Below the pieces are notes generated by a model that did not search any database, was not told the DNA's origin, and saw only the letters and a list, made by a program, of their open reading frames with translations. From positions 2,790,001 to 2,854,000 of the forward strand of contig NZ_CP139972.1 of the NCBI RefSeq assembly GCF_034424315.1: DNA of 64,000 nucleotides. Reading direction: 5' to 3'. Positions 24,386-32,657 of the stretch are shown here, piece by piece. Source of the DNA: Chitinophaga sancti. GTDB taxonomy: Bacteria > Bacteroidota > Bacteroidia > Chitinophagales > Chitinophagaceae. Made by a program: the position numbers and the translations under genes. How positions within the stretch are numbered: the first letter of the stretch is position 1; each line of letters starts with the position of its first letter.

Positions 24386-25507
24386 TCAACTCACCGCATA
24401 CACCACTTCGTGGGCTTCTGTAAGATCCGGTACTTCCAGCTTATGCACCAGCCTTTGCATTACAGCAGCCGGTACAATAGCTTCCCTTGCACTGTTTTGT
24501 TTAAACAAAACCTTGTAAGGAACTTCAATATATATGACGATTATCTCCGCCGTATATTGTAAGCATAATGAAATTAATTGTTCACGCATGGAATGTGTGA
24601 TATTGGTAGCATTCCACACAAAACTCTCCTGGTTCCTCAGGTGTACTCTTGCCTGTTCTTTCGCTTCCTGGATCACGCGTCCGTTGCCTGATTTATCGGT
24701 AGGTGCTACCTTCATACTTATCCTGATGGCATCCAGTGATACCACCGGCCAGTCCTTATAATTTCGCTGTACGTAAGTATCCTTCCCGGCACCAGGCAAA
24801 CCACTCATGATCACTACTTTTACTTTAGGCCGTTCAAAAGGAACATAAGAACGATCAGTAGCAGCTTTCTGCAAGTAATGCATTCGTGCATGCGGGTTGG
24901 CAAAATATGGTGCCTGCCCCCAGCATTGTTGCTCCTTACACAGTTCTTCAAAGCATTCAATACGATATAGCAACTCCTGCTGATCCTGGCAGATTCTGCC
25001 CAAAACGTCTGCCTTTGCCAGCATGGCAAGCAATCTTGTGTCTACCTGCAAAGCAGCGATGATCAAGGCTTTTACAGGGTCCGGTTTTTGGAATACCCAC
25101 AATGGCAAGCCATGAAAACGTACCAGCTTTGCAAGCTGTTCCCTTATAGCAAATGGTGCAGGTAATTCTTTATATAAGATCTGCCTTGTCGTCATCTCAC
25201 CTTTGCGTGCATGACCGGGAGAAACGATTGAGCCATCAGCAAGAATTTCTGTGGTACCTGCTTTCTCCACATCATGCAGTAATGCAGCCGCCCACATAAT
25301 TTCCTGTGTTTGCGCATCGAGTGCCTGGTATTCCGGGAGACTGATAAGGGCTGCAATGACCATCTGCGTATGTATATCGACGTTTCCTTCTGCATGATGA
25401 CGTGCATCCTGCGGGATATCGCGCATACGTTTTATCCAGTCATAATTAGTTGCTAAATAATCCCATGATTTATTTTCACTGATAGTCCACATATTGACCT
25501 CCTTCAT
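24386..25507 (-). CDS. HD-Pnk: HD phosphoesterase fused to polynucleotide 5'-kinase (RNA end healing)
   Basis: 373 residues. The N-terminal HD domain (about 35-200) has metal-ligand candidates His46, His78-Asp79 (LLHDVEKAG), His99 (SPGHARKGE) and His132 (RFHG). The C-terminal P-loop kinase (about 228-373) has Walker A GLPGAGKDT at 236-244, SLDAIR with the likely base Asp259, and a lid WNATNITHSMREQ. The characterised relative from Runella slithyformis removes 2',3'-cyclic or 2'-phosphates and phosphorylates 5'-OH ends, preparing broken RNA for ligation. The start overlaps the ligase gene 3' end by 32 bases (a second Met gives 17). Three hairpins follow the stop codon. Confidence 0.88.
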   Translation of the reverse strand: MKEVNMWTISENKSWDYLATNYDWIKRMRDIPQDARHHAEGNVDIHTQMVIAALISLPEYQALDAQTQEIMWAAALLHDVEKAGTTEILADGSIVSPGHARKGEMTTRQILYKELPAPFAIREQLAKLVRFHGLPLWVFQKPDPVKALIIAALQVDTRLLAMLAKADVLGRICQDQQELLYRIECFEELCKEQQCWGQAPYFANPHARMHYLQKAATDRSYVPFERPKVKVVIMSGLPGAGKDTYVQRNYKDWPVVSLDAIRISMKVAPTDKSGNGRVIQEAKEQARVHLRNQESFVWNATNITHSMREQLISLCLQYTAEIIVIYIEVPYKVLFKQNSAREAIVPAAVMQRLVHKLEVPDLTEAHEVVYAVS

Positions 25508-26186
25508 AATTTAAACGGGCACGTTTCCAGTTGCGCGTCCAATGCACATCTGTTTTTACGTGTCCTTTTCTTACATACTTAAATACGTGTTCAGCAAATG
25601 AGCTGACAGGATAGCTCCCGGCATCTCTCGTGACCACGCCTTCCATGGTGGCTGGTGCACCCGTGAATGCATCGTGTGCAGCAAAGGCACCAGGGCCGTT
25701 TACAATATCGAGCAAATCACTTTCGAATGATTGTTGGGAAGTGGGTGCAGGCAGTTTTTTAATCACTGGCACTACCGGCAGATCCAGCATTGCTGCGTAA
25801 AAGCAGGTTTCTTCCCAACTGAGCCACTGCCCGTTTTCTCTGACTGCAAATACATAAAAATGATGATCAAGATTTTTGTAAGCGATGGAATGAATCGCGT
25901 ATACATTCTCCAGAAATATTTCCAGGTCACCGAGATCATTTTTTATGAGCTGCCAGTAACGGCGCAGGGTCTCTGTCCAGGGAGATGTAGTAGGCGCTAC
26001 ATGTGAGCGTGCGAATACACCATGCCTGGAGAGACAATTATTTTCACCGTCTAACTTTTCCGTGTGAATCAGTGCCGGAATGGTGCTGATGTATTGCCAG
26101 TAATTATGCTGGATACGATCATCACTGGTGGTTCCCGGTGAGAACGGAAAATGATAGGTACGGCCATATTTTTCTGAAATAGCCAT
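25476..26186 (-). CDS. ATP-dependent RNA ligase family protein
   Basis: 236 residues, a compact nucleotidyltransferase with no extra domains. Motif I is EKLDGEN with the AMP-accepting Lys44. Motif III is ENVYAIHS (Glu93), motif IIIa FYVFAVR, motif IV MEGVVTR (Glu182) and motif V FKYVRK (Lys203/Lys207). This is the RNA ligase (Rnl) type that seals 3'-OH to 5'-phosphate ends. It is the first gene of a two-gene unit with HD-Pnk. The pairing of an end-healing enzyme and a ligase is a known bacterial RNA-repair arrangement. Which RNA is repaired is unknown. Confidence 0.88.
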   Translation of the reverse strand: MAISEKYGRTYHFPFSPGTTSDDRIQHNYWQYISTIPALIHTEKLDGENNCLSRHGVFARSHVAPTTSPWTETLRRYWQLIKNDLGDLEIFLENVYAIHSIAYKNLDHHFYVFAVRENGQWLSWEETCFYAAMLDLPVVPVIKKLPAPTSQQSFESDLLDIVNGPGAFAAHDAFTGAPATMEGVVTRDAGSYPVSSFAEHVFKYVRKGHVKTDVHWTRNWKRARLNYEGGQYVDYQ

Positions 26187-26216
26187 GTTGTTCAGGGTTT
26201 GGTAAAGACAAAGATT

Positions 26217-26274
26217 TCACAGGCCATACCTGCGGAGATGCAGGTGGCGGAAGAAGCGGTTAATATGCCTGTGA
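26217..26274 (-). promoter_or_regulatory. Structured 5' leader of the RNA-repair cassette
   Basis: An outer 8-bp stem TCACAGGC/GCCTGTGA (26217-26224 with 26267-26274) encloses a perfect hairpin ACCTGC-ATCTCC-GCAGGT (26228-26245, as read on the - strand). It lies 31-88 bases before the ligase start and would be transcribed in its leader. It matches no riboswitch class I can recognise. Confidence 0.5.
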
Positions 26275-26290
26275 GATTACATGGCGCAAG

Positions 26291-26359
26291 GTTTGAATTA
26301 TTTTTTTATTGGGGGCAAAGATAAGGAACTACTTTTTAGAATTAGAAAATAATTCAAAC
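26291..26359. promoter_or_regulatory. 14-bp perfect inverted repeat around the ligase promoter
   Basis: GTTTGAATTATTTT at 26291-26304 is exactly complementary to 26346-26359. A -7 element (TATCTTTG on the - strand, 26316-26323) sits in the 41-base spacer. This is the layout of a paired operator or of a repression loop at the ligase promoter. Confidence 0.5.
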
Positions 26360-26448
26360 TGTAACACTCCCGGTTTTTAAGGATATAGGGGTTGCATCTC
26401 CCGGCACGCAATTTGATTTTTCAATATTGGAACTAAATGTTTACAAAT

Positions 26449-26616
26449 ATGAAACACTTATTCATACCATTGTTGTTGGGGATCTTATTGTGGGGAGCGG
26501 CTTGTGTGCCACCGCGTAATGGACCACCAAGGCCACCGAAACCACCGACGCCACCCCATGGCGCTATTCAGCAGGCATTACCGGATACTGCTTTCATGGC
26601 ACCGGTCATTGTTTAG
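26449..26616 (+). CDS. Small proline-rich lipoprotein
   Basis: 55 residues from ATG 26449 to TAG 26614-26616. The N-terminus MKHLFIPLLLGILLWGAAC is a lipoprotein signal with lipobox GAAC. The mature part starts with VPPRNGPPRPPKPPTPPHG, a Pro-rich spacer, and ends AFMAPVIV. No known family is recognised. A convincing terminator follows at 26678. It is divergent from the RNA-ligase gene. Because it is short, it could be a chance frame, but signal peptide, lipobox and terminator together support a real gene. Confidence 0.6.
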   Translation: MKHLFIPLLLGILLWGAACVPPRNGPPRPPKPPTPPHGAIQQALPDTAFMAPVIV

Positions 26617-26624
26617 GAAATAAA

Positions 26625-26665
26625 ACATTGATGAAAGTGGGAATTCACCAACAGGAATGAACCCA
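26625..26665. repeat. Dispersed repeat related to 33915-33957
   Basis: About 30 bases here, starting at the CATTGATGAAAG segment and reading into GGAATTCACCAACAGG, match the reverse complement of the right arm of the repeat near 33930 at about 24 of 30 positions. It is intergenic in both places. Confidence 0.45.
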
Positions 26666-26677
26666 TTTTTCAGCAAT

Positions 26678-26718
26678 AAAAGGGGCTGTCTTCGAAAAAC
26701 TTCGAAACAGCCCCTTCT
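26678..26718 (+). terminator. Terminator between the small lipoprotein gene and the DUF1080 gene
   Basis: AAGGGGCTGT pairs with ACAGCCCCTT, continued inside by TTCGA/TCGAA. A runs and T-rich sequence flank it; it may act on both strands. Confidence 0.75.
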
Positions 26719-26803
26719 TATTCAGGTTCCTTATGGAGATAATTTTTTAAACGATTTCTGGGGCTTCATTTTACTTGTGATACATCCCCTTTTATATGTA
26801 CAA

Positions 26804-27646
26804 TTATTTTGTGCGGTTTTCTTCCTGCAATTTATGGATGATGGCATCCAGTTTCTTCGGGTCTTTCATATAAGGAGAAAGATCAAACAATTCTATTTTT
26901 CTAAAATCAGTTGGCGCACTTTCACTCTGTATAGAGATGGTGCCTTCACTCAGTAAACGTCCTTCTTTTAGCAGCTTAGGGTCAGCATCTGCTACGTTTC
27001 CACCACCTACCTGTGGTTTATTGTATACAATTACTGTATCGTTAAATACGATGTGTTTTATCACAGAATCACCTAACACCAAGGCCCCTACTCTTACCCA
27101 TTGTTCTCCATGATATGTTTTGGATGTACTGGTATTACAATGCGCTGTAATCAGTTTTCCATTGATGACAACATTCGTACCTGGTGTACACAGGTTACCC
27201 GTTGGGCGCGGGTCTTTCCCATTTCCTCCTAACAACTGATTTTCCAGTGAAATAGGAAAATCCTGGTTCAGACCCATGCTGGCAGCGCTCTGCCCGTGTA
27301 GCATTAAACCGTTATTACGCAGTGCCCATGCAGGTCCGCCCTTTACCTGTTCACCTACGAAACGATATTCTGCGATCAGCAGATATGCAGAGAAATTCTT
27401 CCTGTAAAATAGGTGGCCATAGCGCTCGCCCCAATCTTTATAATTGTCATAGCGCACTTCAAGAATACCATTTTCCACCCGGAAGGTATTGCCGAAATTA
27501 TCATTTATTTTATGGCCTCTGATCTTGATATCCCAGTTTTTGAGGTCTTTGCCATTAAAGAGTTGAATCCATCCTTTTTGCGATTTTTGCTGGGCCGGGC
27601 AGGCGAGGGACAAAAGCAGGCAGCCAGCTGTCAACAGTTTTTTCAT
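26804..27646 (-). CDS. Secreted DUF1080 (3-keto-disaccharide hydrolase-like) protein
   Basis: 280 residues with an N-terminal signal (MKKLLTAGCLLLSLACPAQQ; a lipobox-like SLAC is present but not ideal). The single concanavalin-like domain starts with the typical GWIQLFNGKDLKNWDIK and shows GGPAWALRNNGLMLHGQ, ENQLLGG, EQWVRVGALVLG and LLSEGTISIQSESAPTDFRKIELFDLS. Members of this family cleave 3-keto-glycosides or act on related glycans. It resembles the DUF1080 half of the gene at 21728 but lacks the second domain, and has no cytochrome partner beside it. Confidence 0.88.
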   Translation of the reverse strand: MKKLLTAGCLLLSLACPAQQKSQKGWIQLFNGKDLKNWDIKIRGHKINDNFGNTFRVENGILEVRYDNYKDWGERYGHLFYRKNFSAYLLIAEYRFVGEQVKGGPAWALRNNGLMLHGQSAASMGLNQDFPISLENQLLGGNGKDPRPTGNLCTPGTNVVINGKLITAHCNTSTSKTYHGEQWVRVGALVLGDSVIKHIVFNDTVIVYNKPQVGGGNVADADPKLLKEGRLLSEGTISIQSESAPTDFRKIELFDLSPYMKDPKKLDAIIHKLQEENRTK

Positions 27647-27984
27647 AACTCTGTTTTGATTTTAGGAGTATTAAGATATGTTATGTTGACTATATTTCAT
27701 AATGCAGGTTGGCATGTTATTGCACCACACTCCTGCACTCTTTAGTGGCGGTAAGAAGAAAGCTGCTCCTTTGGTAACAACAACTGGCCAGCGATTTGCA
27801 GCATTTAAAGGATAATGCACTGGCGCCTCACTGGGTAATGACATTTATGAACAATTGGCAGCTGATTACAAAAACTAGCAGTCTGTGAATTTCGTTACTC
27901 AATCGAAAATTCTAATAACAACTGAATATCAACAACTTAACCTTTAGCAGCATTTTAGTATTGTAAACTGTAAAAAGTGTTATT
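27647..27984. other. Divergent intergenic region without a convincing gene
   Basis: 338 bases between the ATGs of the DUF1080 gene (-) and the SRPBCC gene (+). It is AT-rich near the + gene. A 33-codon frame (27714-27815) exists but has no supporting feature. No promoter consensus or RNA structure stands out. Confidence 0.5.
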
Positions 27985-28713
27985 ATGAGCAAATATAATC
28001 ATCCTTTGAATGGTCATGGCGAACCAAGAGCCACCGCTTTATACGAACACTCCAATGTACTCAACGTAAGTAAACCCGGGCGGATCGCTTCTATTGTAGG
28101 CGGTGCGATGATGACAACCAGCGCTATCAGCGGGATCAACAAACACCCTATTCGCAGTTTGCTCAGGCTGATTGCCGGTGGTTATCTCCTGTACAGGGGT
28201 ATTTCTGGCAATTGCCCAATCTCGGCAGTAGCAGGCAGAAGTTCGTCTGACAAACACAATAGTGCGATTAATATCCGCACGAAATTCATTGTTGACAAGC
28301 CCCGTTTTGAAGTGTACAATTTCTGGCGTTCTGTAGAGAACCTGCCGCATTTTATGCGGCATCTGGCAGTTGTTACGGAAACAGATAGTCATCATTCTCA
28401 CTGGGTGGCTACCGGACCCGGCAAACTCGGCACCATTGAATGGGATGCAGAAATTATCAAAGACGAGCCGGGTGAAATGATCGGATGGCGCTCTGCTCCT
28501 GGTTCTGACCTGGTAACTGCCGGTAAAATTACATTTAGTGATGCTATTAGTGGAGGTACTGATATGGAAGTGATTATTACCTATCGTCCGCCTGCAGGTT
28601 ATGTAGGTACTGGACTGGCGTGGATCCTGAATCCTGCGTTTGAAAACATGATCAGAAAAGATATCTTAAGATTTAAGAACTATGTAGAAACAGGAGAAAT
28701 TCAGACTTTGTAA
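27985..28713 (+). CDS. SRPBCC (polyketide cyclase/START-like) protein with N-terminal DUF2892 membrane segment
   Basis: 242 residues. Residues of about 28-75 form a DUF2892-type membrane hairpin (GRIASIVGGAMMTTSAI, RLIAGGYLLYRGISGNCP). Residues of about 92-235 form an SRPBCC cavity domain: FIVDKPRFEVYNFWRSVENLPHFM, the strand WDAEIIKDEPGEMIGWRS, and the C-terminal helix ENMIRKDILRFKNYVETGE. Proteins with this pairing occur widely next to stress-related small proteins; here a YtxH-like gene follows 98 bases downstream. Function unknown, possibly envelope stress. Confidence 0.85.
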   Translation: MSKYNHPLNGHGEPRATALYEHSNVLNVSKPGRIASIVGGAMMTTSAISGINKHPIRSLLRLIAGGYLLYRGISGNCPISAVAGRSSSDKHNSAINIRTKFIVDKPRFEVYNFWRSVENLPHFMRHLAVVTETDSHHSHWVATGPGKLGTIEWDAEIIKDEPGEMIGWRSAPGSDLVTAGKITFSDAISGGTDMEVIITYRPPAGYVGTGLAWILNPAFENMIRKDILRFKNYVETGEIQTL

Positions 28714-28811
28714 GTTGGGGTTTCACAATTTTTTTACATTTAACAGATTGGTTCTGGCCTGATATTTGGCACTCGATACATGCATTTTGTTTAACCTTAT
28801 AAACTTTTTTT

Positions 28812-29114
28812 ATGAGCACAATGAAATTAATATACGGCGCATTAGCAGGATTGGCAGCTGGAGTTGCAATCGGAGTATTAACTGCACCAGAGAGTGGTGA
28901 AGAAACAAGGAAAAAGATTAGAAAATCAGCTGATGAGGTGAATAAACGTTTCAGGCGTATTGTAGGCAGTGGTGCCGATAGTTTAACCGAGCTGAAAGAT
29001 ATTTTCGAGAATGAAACGACTGGAATGAGAGATGATGTAAAGGAACGTGTATTGAAAATTATAGATGAAAGCAATTCTTCCTATAAAAGGTTTAAAAAAG
29101 AGTCGCTTTCCTAA
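28812..29114 (+). CDS. YtxH-like small protein
   Basis: 100 residues. One N-terminal glycine-rich hydrophobic segment (about 5-25, YGALAGLAAGVAIGVLTAP) is followed by the hallmark APESGEETRKKI and a charged, probably coiled-coil helix to the end. This matches the YtxH family, small general-stress-type membrane-associated proteins. It is probably transcribed with the preceding SRPBCC gene and ends at a strong terminator. Confidence 0.85.
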   Translation: MSTMKLIYGALAGLAAGVAIGVLTAPESGEETRKKIRKSADEVNKRFRRIVGSGADSLTELKDIFENETTGMRDDVKERVLKIIDESNSSYKRFKKESLS

Positions 29115-29139
29115 TTGCATAAAACGGATGGCCACGCAT

Positions 29140-29184
29140 AAAAGTAAAAAGGTCCTGCTGAATGAGCAGGACCTTTTTACTTTT
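29140..29184. terminator. 20-bp perfect bidirectional terminator
   Basis: The arms 29140-29159 and 29165-29184 are perfectly complementary over 20 bp with a 5-base loop. The A/T ends give T runs in both directions, between the YtxH gene (+) and the TlpA-like gene (-), whose last codons it slightly overlaps. Confidence 0.9.
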
Positions 29185-30421
29185 ATTCAGCTAAGAGTGT
29201 TGTTATGAGTTGATTAAATTCTTTTTTGAATGCTTCATAATGCTCTCCTGTACCAGGACCGGAGAAACCGGTATGCACTTCTTTTACATTTCCTTTCTTA
29301 TCAATGAAGATCGTAGTTGGGAAACCTTTGATACCTGTCAGCTGTGGCAACGTCTTCTCTGCTTTTTGCGGATCGCCCGGTGTCACACCTGTGATCAATA
29401 CGGGGTAAGTGACATCAAATCTCTTCAGGAATCCGGCCAGCGCCTTCTGAGAGGTAGCAAAATCAGTCGTCCTTTCATAAGAAAGACCAATTACTTCCAC
29501 CCCACGGGCTTTATTTTCTTTGTACCAGTTACTTAAGAAACCAGTTTCATCCATACAGTTCGGGCACCAGCTACCCATTAGGGTGATCACGACTACCTTT
29601 CCTGCAAAACGCTTATCTTTTATACTTACCTTCTTCCCATTCATATCCGGAAAGGTAAAATCGAGGCGCTTATTCCCCGGTTTGGTAGTAGCCAGTGAAC
29701 GTTCATCCGGCAAAGCAGCTTTGTCATCTTTTCGGCCTACCCACTGTTCTTTACCGGCACCAATACCCGCATAGAAAACGCCGTTTTCCAGTGAGCCATC
29801 TTTTACCTGTGCGGTAAAATAGTAAGCATGAGAACCATCAAAAGTGGAGAGTTTCAGGCTATCTCCATCTACAATTCCTTCCAGGAAGCGGTAATCGCCC
29901 GTGGAGGTCAGGAATGTGCCGGTTACTTTACTGCCGGTTTGTTTAAACTCTCCAACTGCATAGGAAGAATCCGGCTTACCGGCATTAAAGAACCAGGTAG
30001 CATAACGCCCTGTAATATTTAAGCTGGCGGGTGTCTGTACATGAAAACGTTCTTTTACATTATGAGCAGCAGTAAAAGGAATGGTTACATCCCCGGGAGG
30101 AAGATGGCGTACCCACAATCCTTCAAGGGAGCCATTATTGGTGATAACAGCTTTGAATTCAGAATCGAAGAAAGGCATTTTGATGAATATGGAGTCGCCT
30201 TTTAGTTTCACATCATCTACGAGCATGCGATCCTGGGCATTGAGGATATAGATTACTTTCTTGCGGGCACTGTCTTTCACCTCAAAGTTAAACACGATGT
30301 CCGCACCATCTGCACGATGCAGGCTACCTCTCCAGGTGCCATTAGGCAGATCGTATTTTTCCAGGCTTTTACCGAATATAAATGCTGGCAGTACTGCCAG
30401 TAACCAACAATGCTTGAGCAT
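29183..30421 (-). CDS. Exported TlpA-family thiol-disulfide oxidoreductase with N-terminal beta domain
   Basis: 412 residues with a signal peptide (about 1-18). Residues of about 25-235 form a beta-rich domain of the type often found before thioredoxin domains in Bacteroidota. Residues of about 255-405 are a thioredoxin fold of the TlpA/ResA type: FTFPDMNGKKVSIKD, the active site GSWCPNCMDE (Cys286, Cys289) and the cis-Pro loop GFPTTIFIDK. It probably reduces disulfides in the periplasm. It stands alone between two hairpins. Confidence 0.9.
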   Translation of the reverse strand: MLKHCWLLAVLPAFIFGKSLEKYDLPNGTWRGSLHRADGADIVFNFEVKDSARKKVIYILNAQDRMLVDDVKLKGDSIFIKMPFFDSEFKAVITNNGSLEGLWVRHLPPGDVTIPFTAAHNVKERFHVQTPASLNITGRYATWFFNAGKPDSSYAVGEFKQTGSKVTGTFLTSTGDYRFLEGIVDGDSLKLSTFDGSHAYYFTAQVKDGSLENGVFYAGIGAGKEQWVGRKDDKAALPDERSLATTKPGNKRLDFTFPDMNGKKVSIKDKRFAGKVVVITLMGSWCPNCMDETGFLSNWYKENKARGVEVIGLSYERTTDFATSQKALAGFLKRFDVTYPVLITGVTPGDPQKAEKTLPQLTGIKGFPTTIFIDKKGNVKEVHTGFSGPGTGEHYEAFKKEFNQLITTLLAE

Positions 30422-30478
30422 ACTAGTCTATTAATTTTATGGAGTAAAGATAGGGAATTTATATCGGGAAAATTATAT

Positions 30479-30503
30479 GGCCTGTGAGGTTCGCTCACAG
30501 GCC
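30479..30503 (-). terminator. Probable terminator downstream of yggS
   Basis: A 10-bp perfect stem, GGCCTGTGAG with its complement, around a 5-base loop. On the - strand it is followed by AT-rich but not pure T sequence, hence the moderate score. Confidence 0.5.
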
Positions 30504-30533
30504 TGCAGTTTGAGAGATTTGTGCCTAATAGGG

Positions 30534-31211
30534 TTAGGATCGCGCGCCAAAGAGCATACTACCAATTCTTACCATGGTGCTTCCTTCTTCCAGGGCGATA
30601 GTATAATCTCCGCTCATACCGATGGAGAGTTCAGTGAGCTGCTCATCTCCGGGTGCGAAAGTGGCTTTCAGCTGTGTTTGAAGGGCTTTTAAGCGCCTGA
30701 ATTCGGCTCTTACCTGCTCCATATTTTCAGTATTGGTCGCCATGCCCATAAAGCCGGCTATGCGGATATGCTGAAACTTGTCAGCCTGCGCTTTCCATTG
30801 GGTGAGGACTTCCCTCAATTCCGATTCATCCAGGCCAAATTTGGTTTCTTCCTCTGCAATGTGGACTTGCAACAGGCAGCGGATAATACGATGATGCTTA
30901 GCGGCTTGTTTATCGATTTCTTCCAGGAGGCGCAGACTGTCTACTGCGTGGATCATAGATACGAAGGGAGCGATGTATTTTACCTTGTTCGACTGGAGAT
31001 GGCCGATGAAATGCCATTCGATATCAGCAGGCAGGATGGGATGTTTTTCCTGTAGTTCCTGAACGTAGTTCTCACCGAAGATCCGTTGGCCTGCATCATA
31101 CAGGGCTTGTATGTCGGAGGCTGGTTTTACTTTGGAGACAGCCACAAGACTGGCTTTGTGAGGCGCCAGTTCGGCCATGACTTTGTTATATGCGGGTAGA
31201 TTTACTGACAT
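30534..31211 (-). CDS. yggS: YggS/PROSC family PLP-binding protein
   Basis: 225 residues, normal length. It is a fold-type III PLP barrel without a second domain, involved in vitamin B6 and amino-acid homeostasis. It shows LVAVSKVKP with PLP Lys27, FGENYVQELQEK, EWHFIGHLQSNK, LLQVHIAEEETKFG, GFMGMAT and ELSIGMSGDYTIALEEGSTMVRIG, the phosphate-binding end. It does not overlap with neighbours. In many bacteria it lies near cell-division or proline genes; not so here. Confidence 0.95.
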   Translation of the reverse strand: MSVNLPAYNKVMAELAPHKASLVAVSKVKPASDIQALYDAGQRIFGENYVQELQEKHPILPADIEWHFIGHLQSNKVKYIAPFVSMIHAVDSLRLLEEIDKQAAKHHRIIRCLLQVHIAEEETKFGLDESELREVLTQWKAQADKFQHIRIAGFMGMATNTENMEQVRAEFRRLKALQTQLKATFAPGDEQLTELSIGMSGDYTIALEEGSTMVRIGSMLFGARS

Positions 31212-31278
31212 CCCGCAAAGGTAGTAATTGTGGCTTGCGGCAGCAAGGAGGATTTTGTTGCTTTTCTAACCCAAAACC

Positions 31279-31506
31279 TTAATCGATATGCTCTGAAGAT
31301 TGCTCCATATAAGACCCTCCACCGACTTTCTCCCGCTTTTCCCGCCGCTTATTGGACGCGGCATTCAGTGACACCAGAATGATCATAAACGCCACTGCTG
31401 CCACTGAAGGTGCTATAAACCAGAAAGGCACTGACAGCGCCACACTAATGATGGTGAGCTTCAGAAAATGAGAAAAATCGTTGGAGGAATCTTTTTTATG
31501 TGACAT
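31279..31506 (-). CDS. Small hypothetical membrane protein
   Basis: 75 residues. After a charged N-terminus it has a hydrophobic stretch (about 14-48) that may form two short helices around a Pro (LSVPFWFIAPSVAAVAFMIILVS), then a basic tail (NKRREKREK). I recognise no family. It begins 11 bases after the acyl-CoA dehydrogenase stop codon, so the two are probably co-transcribed. Confidence 0.6.
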   Translation of the reverse strand: MSHKKDSSNDFSHFLKLTIISVALSVPFWFIAPSVAAVAFMIILVSLNAASNKRREKREKVGGGSYMEQSSEHID

Positions 31507-31517
31507 AAACCTGAGTT

Positions 31518-32657
31518 TTAGCCAAGTATACTGCGCCCGATCACGATCCGCTGCACCTCGCTGGTACCCTCATAAATCTGCGTGATCTTCGCATCTCTCA
31601 TCAGTCTTTCTACATGGTACTCTTTCACATAGCCATAGCCACCATGTACCTGCACGGCCTCAGTCGTTACCCACATCGCCGTTTCTGAGGCATACACTTT
31701 CGCCATCGAACCACTGAGGGTATAGTCTTGATGCTGATCTTTCTCCCATGCAGCCCTGAAACACAGCAATCTTGCCGCTTCTATACGGGTAGCCATATCT
31801 GCCAGTTTGAACTGGATGGCCTGGTGCTGACTGATCTCTTTGCCAAAAGCCTTTCGTTGTTTGGAGTAATTTATGGCTAATTCATAAGCACCGGAAGCAA
31901 TACCCAATGCCTGAGAAGCGATGCCGATACGGCCTCCTGCCAAAGTTTTCATAGCGAACTTAAAGCCGAATCCATCTTCCCCTATCCTGTTCTGTTTAGG
32001 CACTTTTACGTCCAGGAACATGATGCTGTGGGTATCACTCCCCCTGATTCCCATTTTATTTTCCTTGGCCCCTACTGTTACGCCGGGGCTGTTTTTCTCT
32101 ACGATCAGGACATTAATGCCTTTGCTACCTTTGTCAGGGTGGGTCTGAGCGATTACAAGGTACACACTGGCACTGCTACCATTCGTGATCCAGTTTTTTG
32201 TACCATTGAGGAGGTAAAAGTCACCCTTATCTTCCGCCGTAGTACGCTGGGAGGTAGCATCGGAACCGGCTTCTGGCTCACTGAGCAGGAAGGCGCCGGT
32301 GATTTCGCCTTTGGCAAGGGGTACCAGATACTGCTGTTTTTGCTCTTCAGAGCCATATTGCTCCAGGCCCCAGCAGACTAATGAATTATTTACGCTCATA
32401 CAAACAGAGGTGGAAGCATCTATTTTGGATATTTCCTCCATAGCCAGTACATAGGAAATGGTGTCAAGGCCTGCACCTCCGTATTTTGGGTCTACCATCA
32501 TTCCGAGAAATCCCAACTCTCCCAGTTTTTTGATCTGCGCTGCGGGGTAAATCTGTTTCTCATCTCTTTCTATGACGCCGGGTAATAGTTCATTTTGGGC
32601 AAAGTCCCGGGCAGCCTTTTGAATCATCAGGTGTTCTTCAGTGAGTTGAAAGTCCAT
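31518..32657 (-). CDS. Acyl-CoA dehydrogenase (short-chain/butyryl type)
   Basis: 379 residues, normal length. This FAD enzyme introduces the alpha-beta double bond into acyl-CoA. It shows the FAD/substrate loop LSEPEAGSDA, the NGTKNWITNG strand, KMGIRGSDTHSI, QALGIASGAYELAINYSKQRKAFGK, and the C-terminal QIYEGTSEVQRI with catalytic-base Glu about 363. The Glu position is that of short/medium-chain enzymes. It is divergent from the arginase gene and probably co-transcribed with the small membrane protein gene. An enoyl-CoA hydratase is encoded at 50423 but not in the same unit. Confidence 0.93.
   Translation of the reverse strand: MDFQLTEEHLMIQKAARDFAQNELLPGVIERDEKQIYPAAQIKKLGELGFLGMMVDPKYGGAGLDTISYVLAMEEISKIDASTSVCMSVNNSLVCWGLEQYGSEEQKQQYLVPLAKGEITGAFLLSEPEAGSDATSQRTTAEDKGDFYLLNGTKNWITNGSSASVYLVIAQTHPDKGSKGINVLIVEKNSPGVTVGAKENKMGIRGSDTHSIMFLDVKVPKQNRIGEDGFGFKFAMKTLAGGRIGIASQALGIASGAYELAINYSKQRKAFGKEISQHQAIQFKLADMATRIEAARLLCFRAAWEKDQHQDYTLSGSMAKVYASETAMWVTTEAVQVHGGYGYVKEYHVERLMRDAKITQIYEGTSEVQRIVIGRSILG

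Noticed and set aside
27714..27815. 33-codon ORF in a divergent intergenic region
   Set aside because: No ribosome-binding site, signal or terminator supports it; could be chance.
30479..30503. Possible relation of the yggS hairpin to the ligase leader, which shares the word CACAGGC
   Set aside because: Only the 7-8 base stem word is shared; lengths, loops and contexts differ, so chance is likely.
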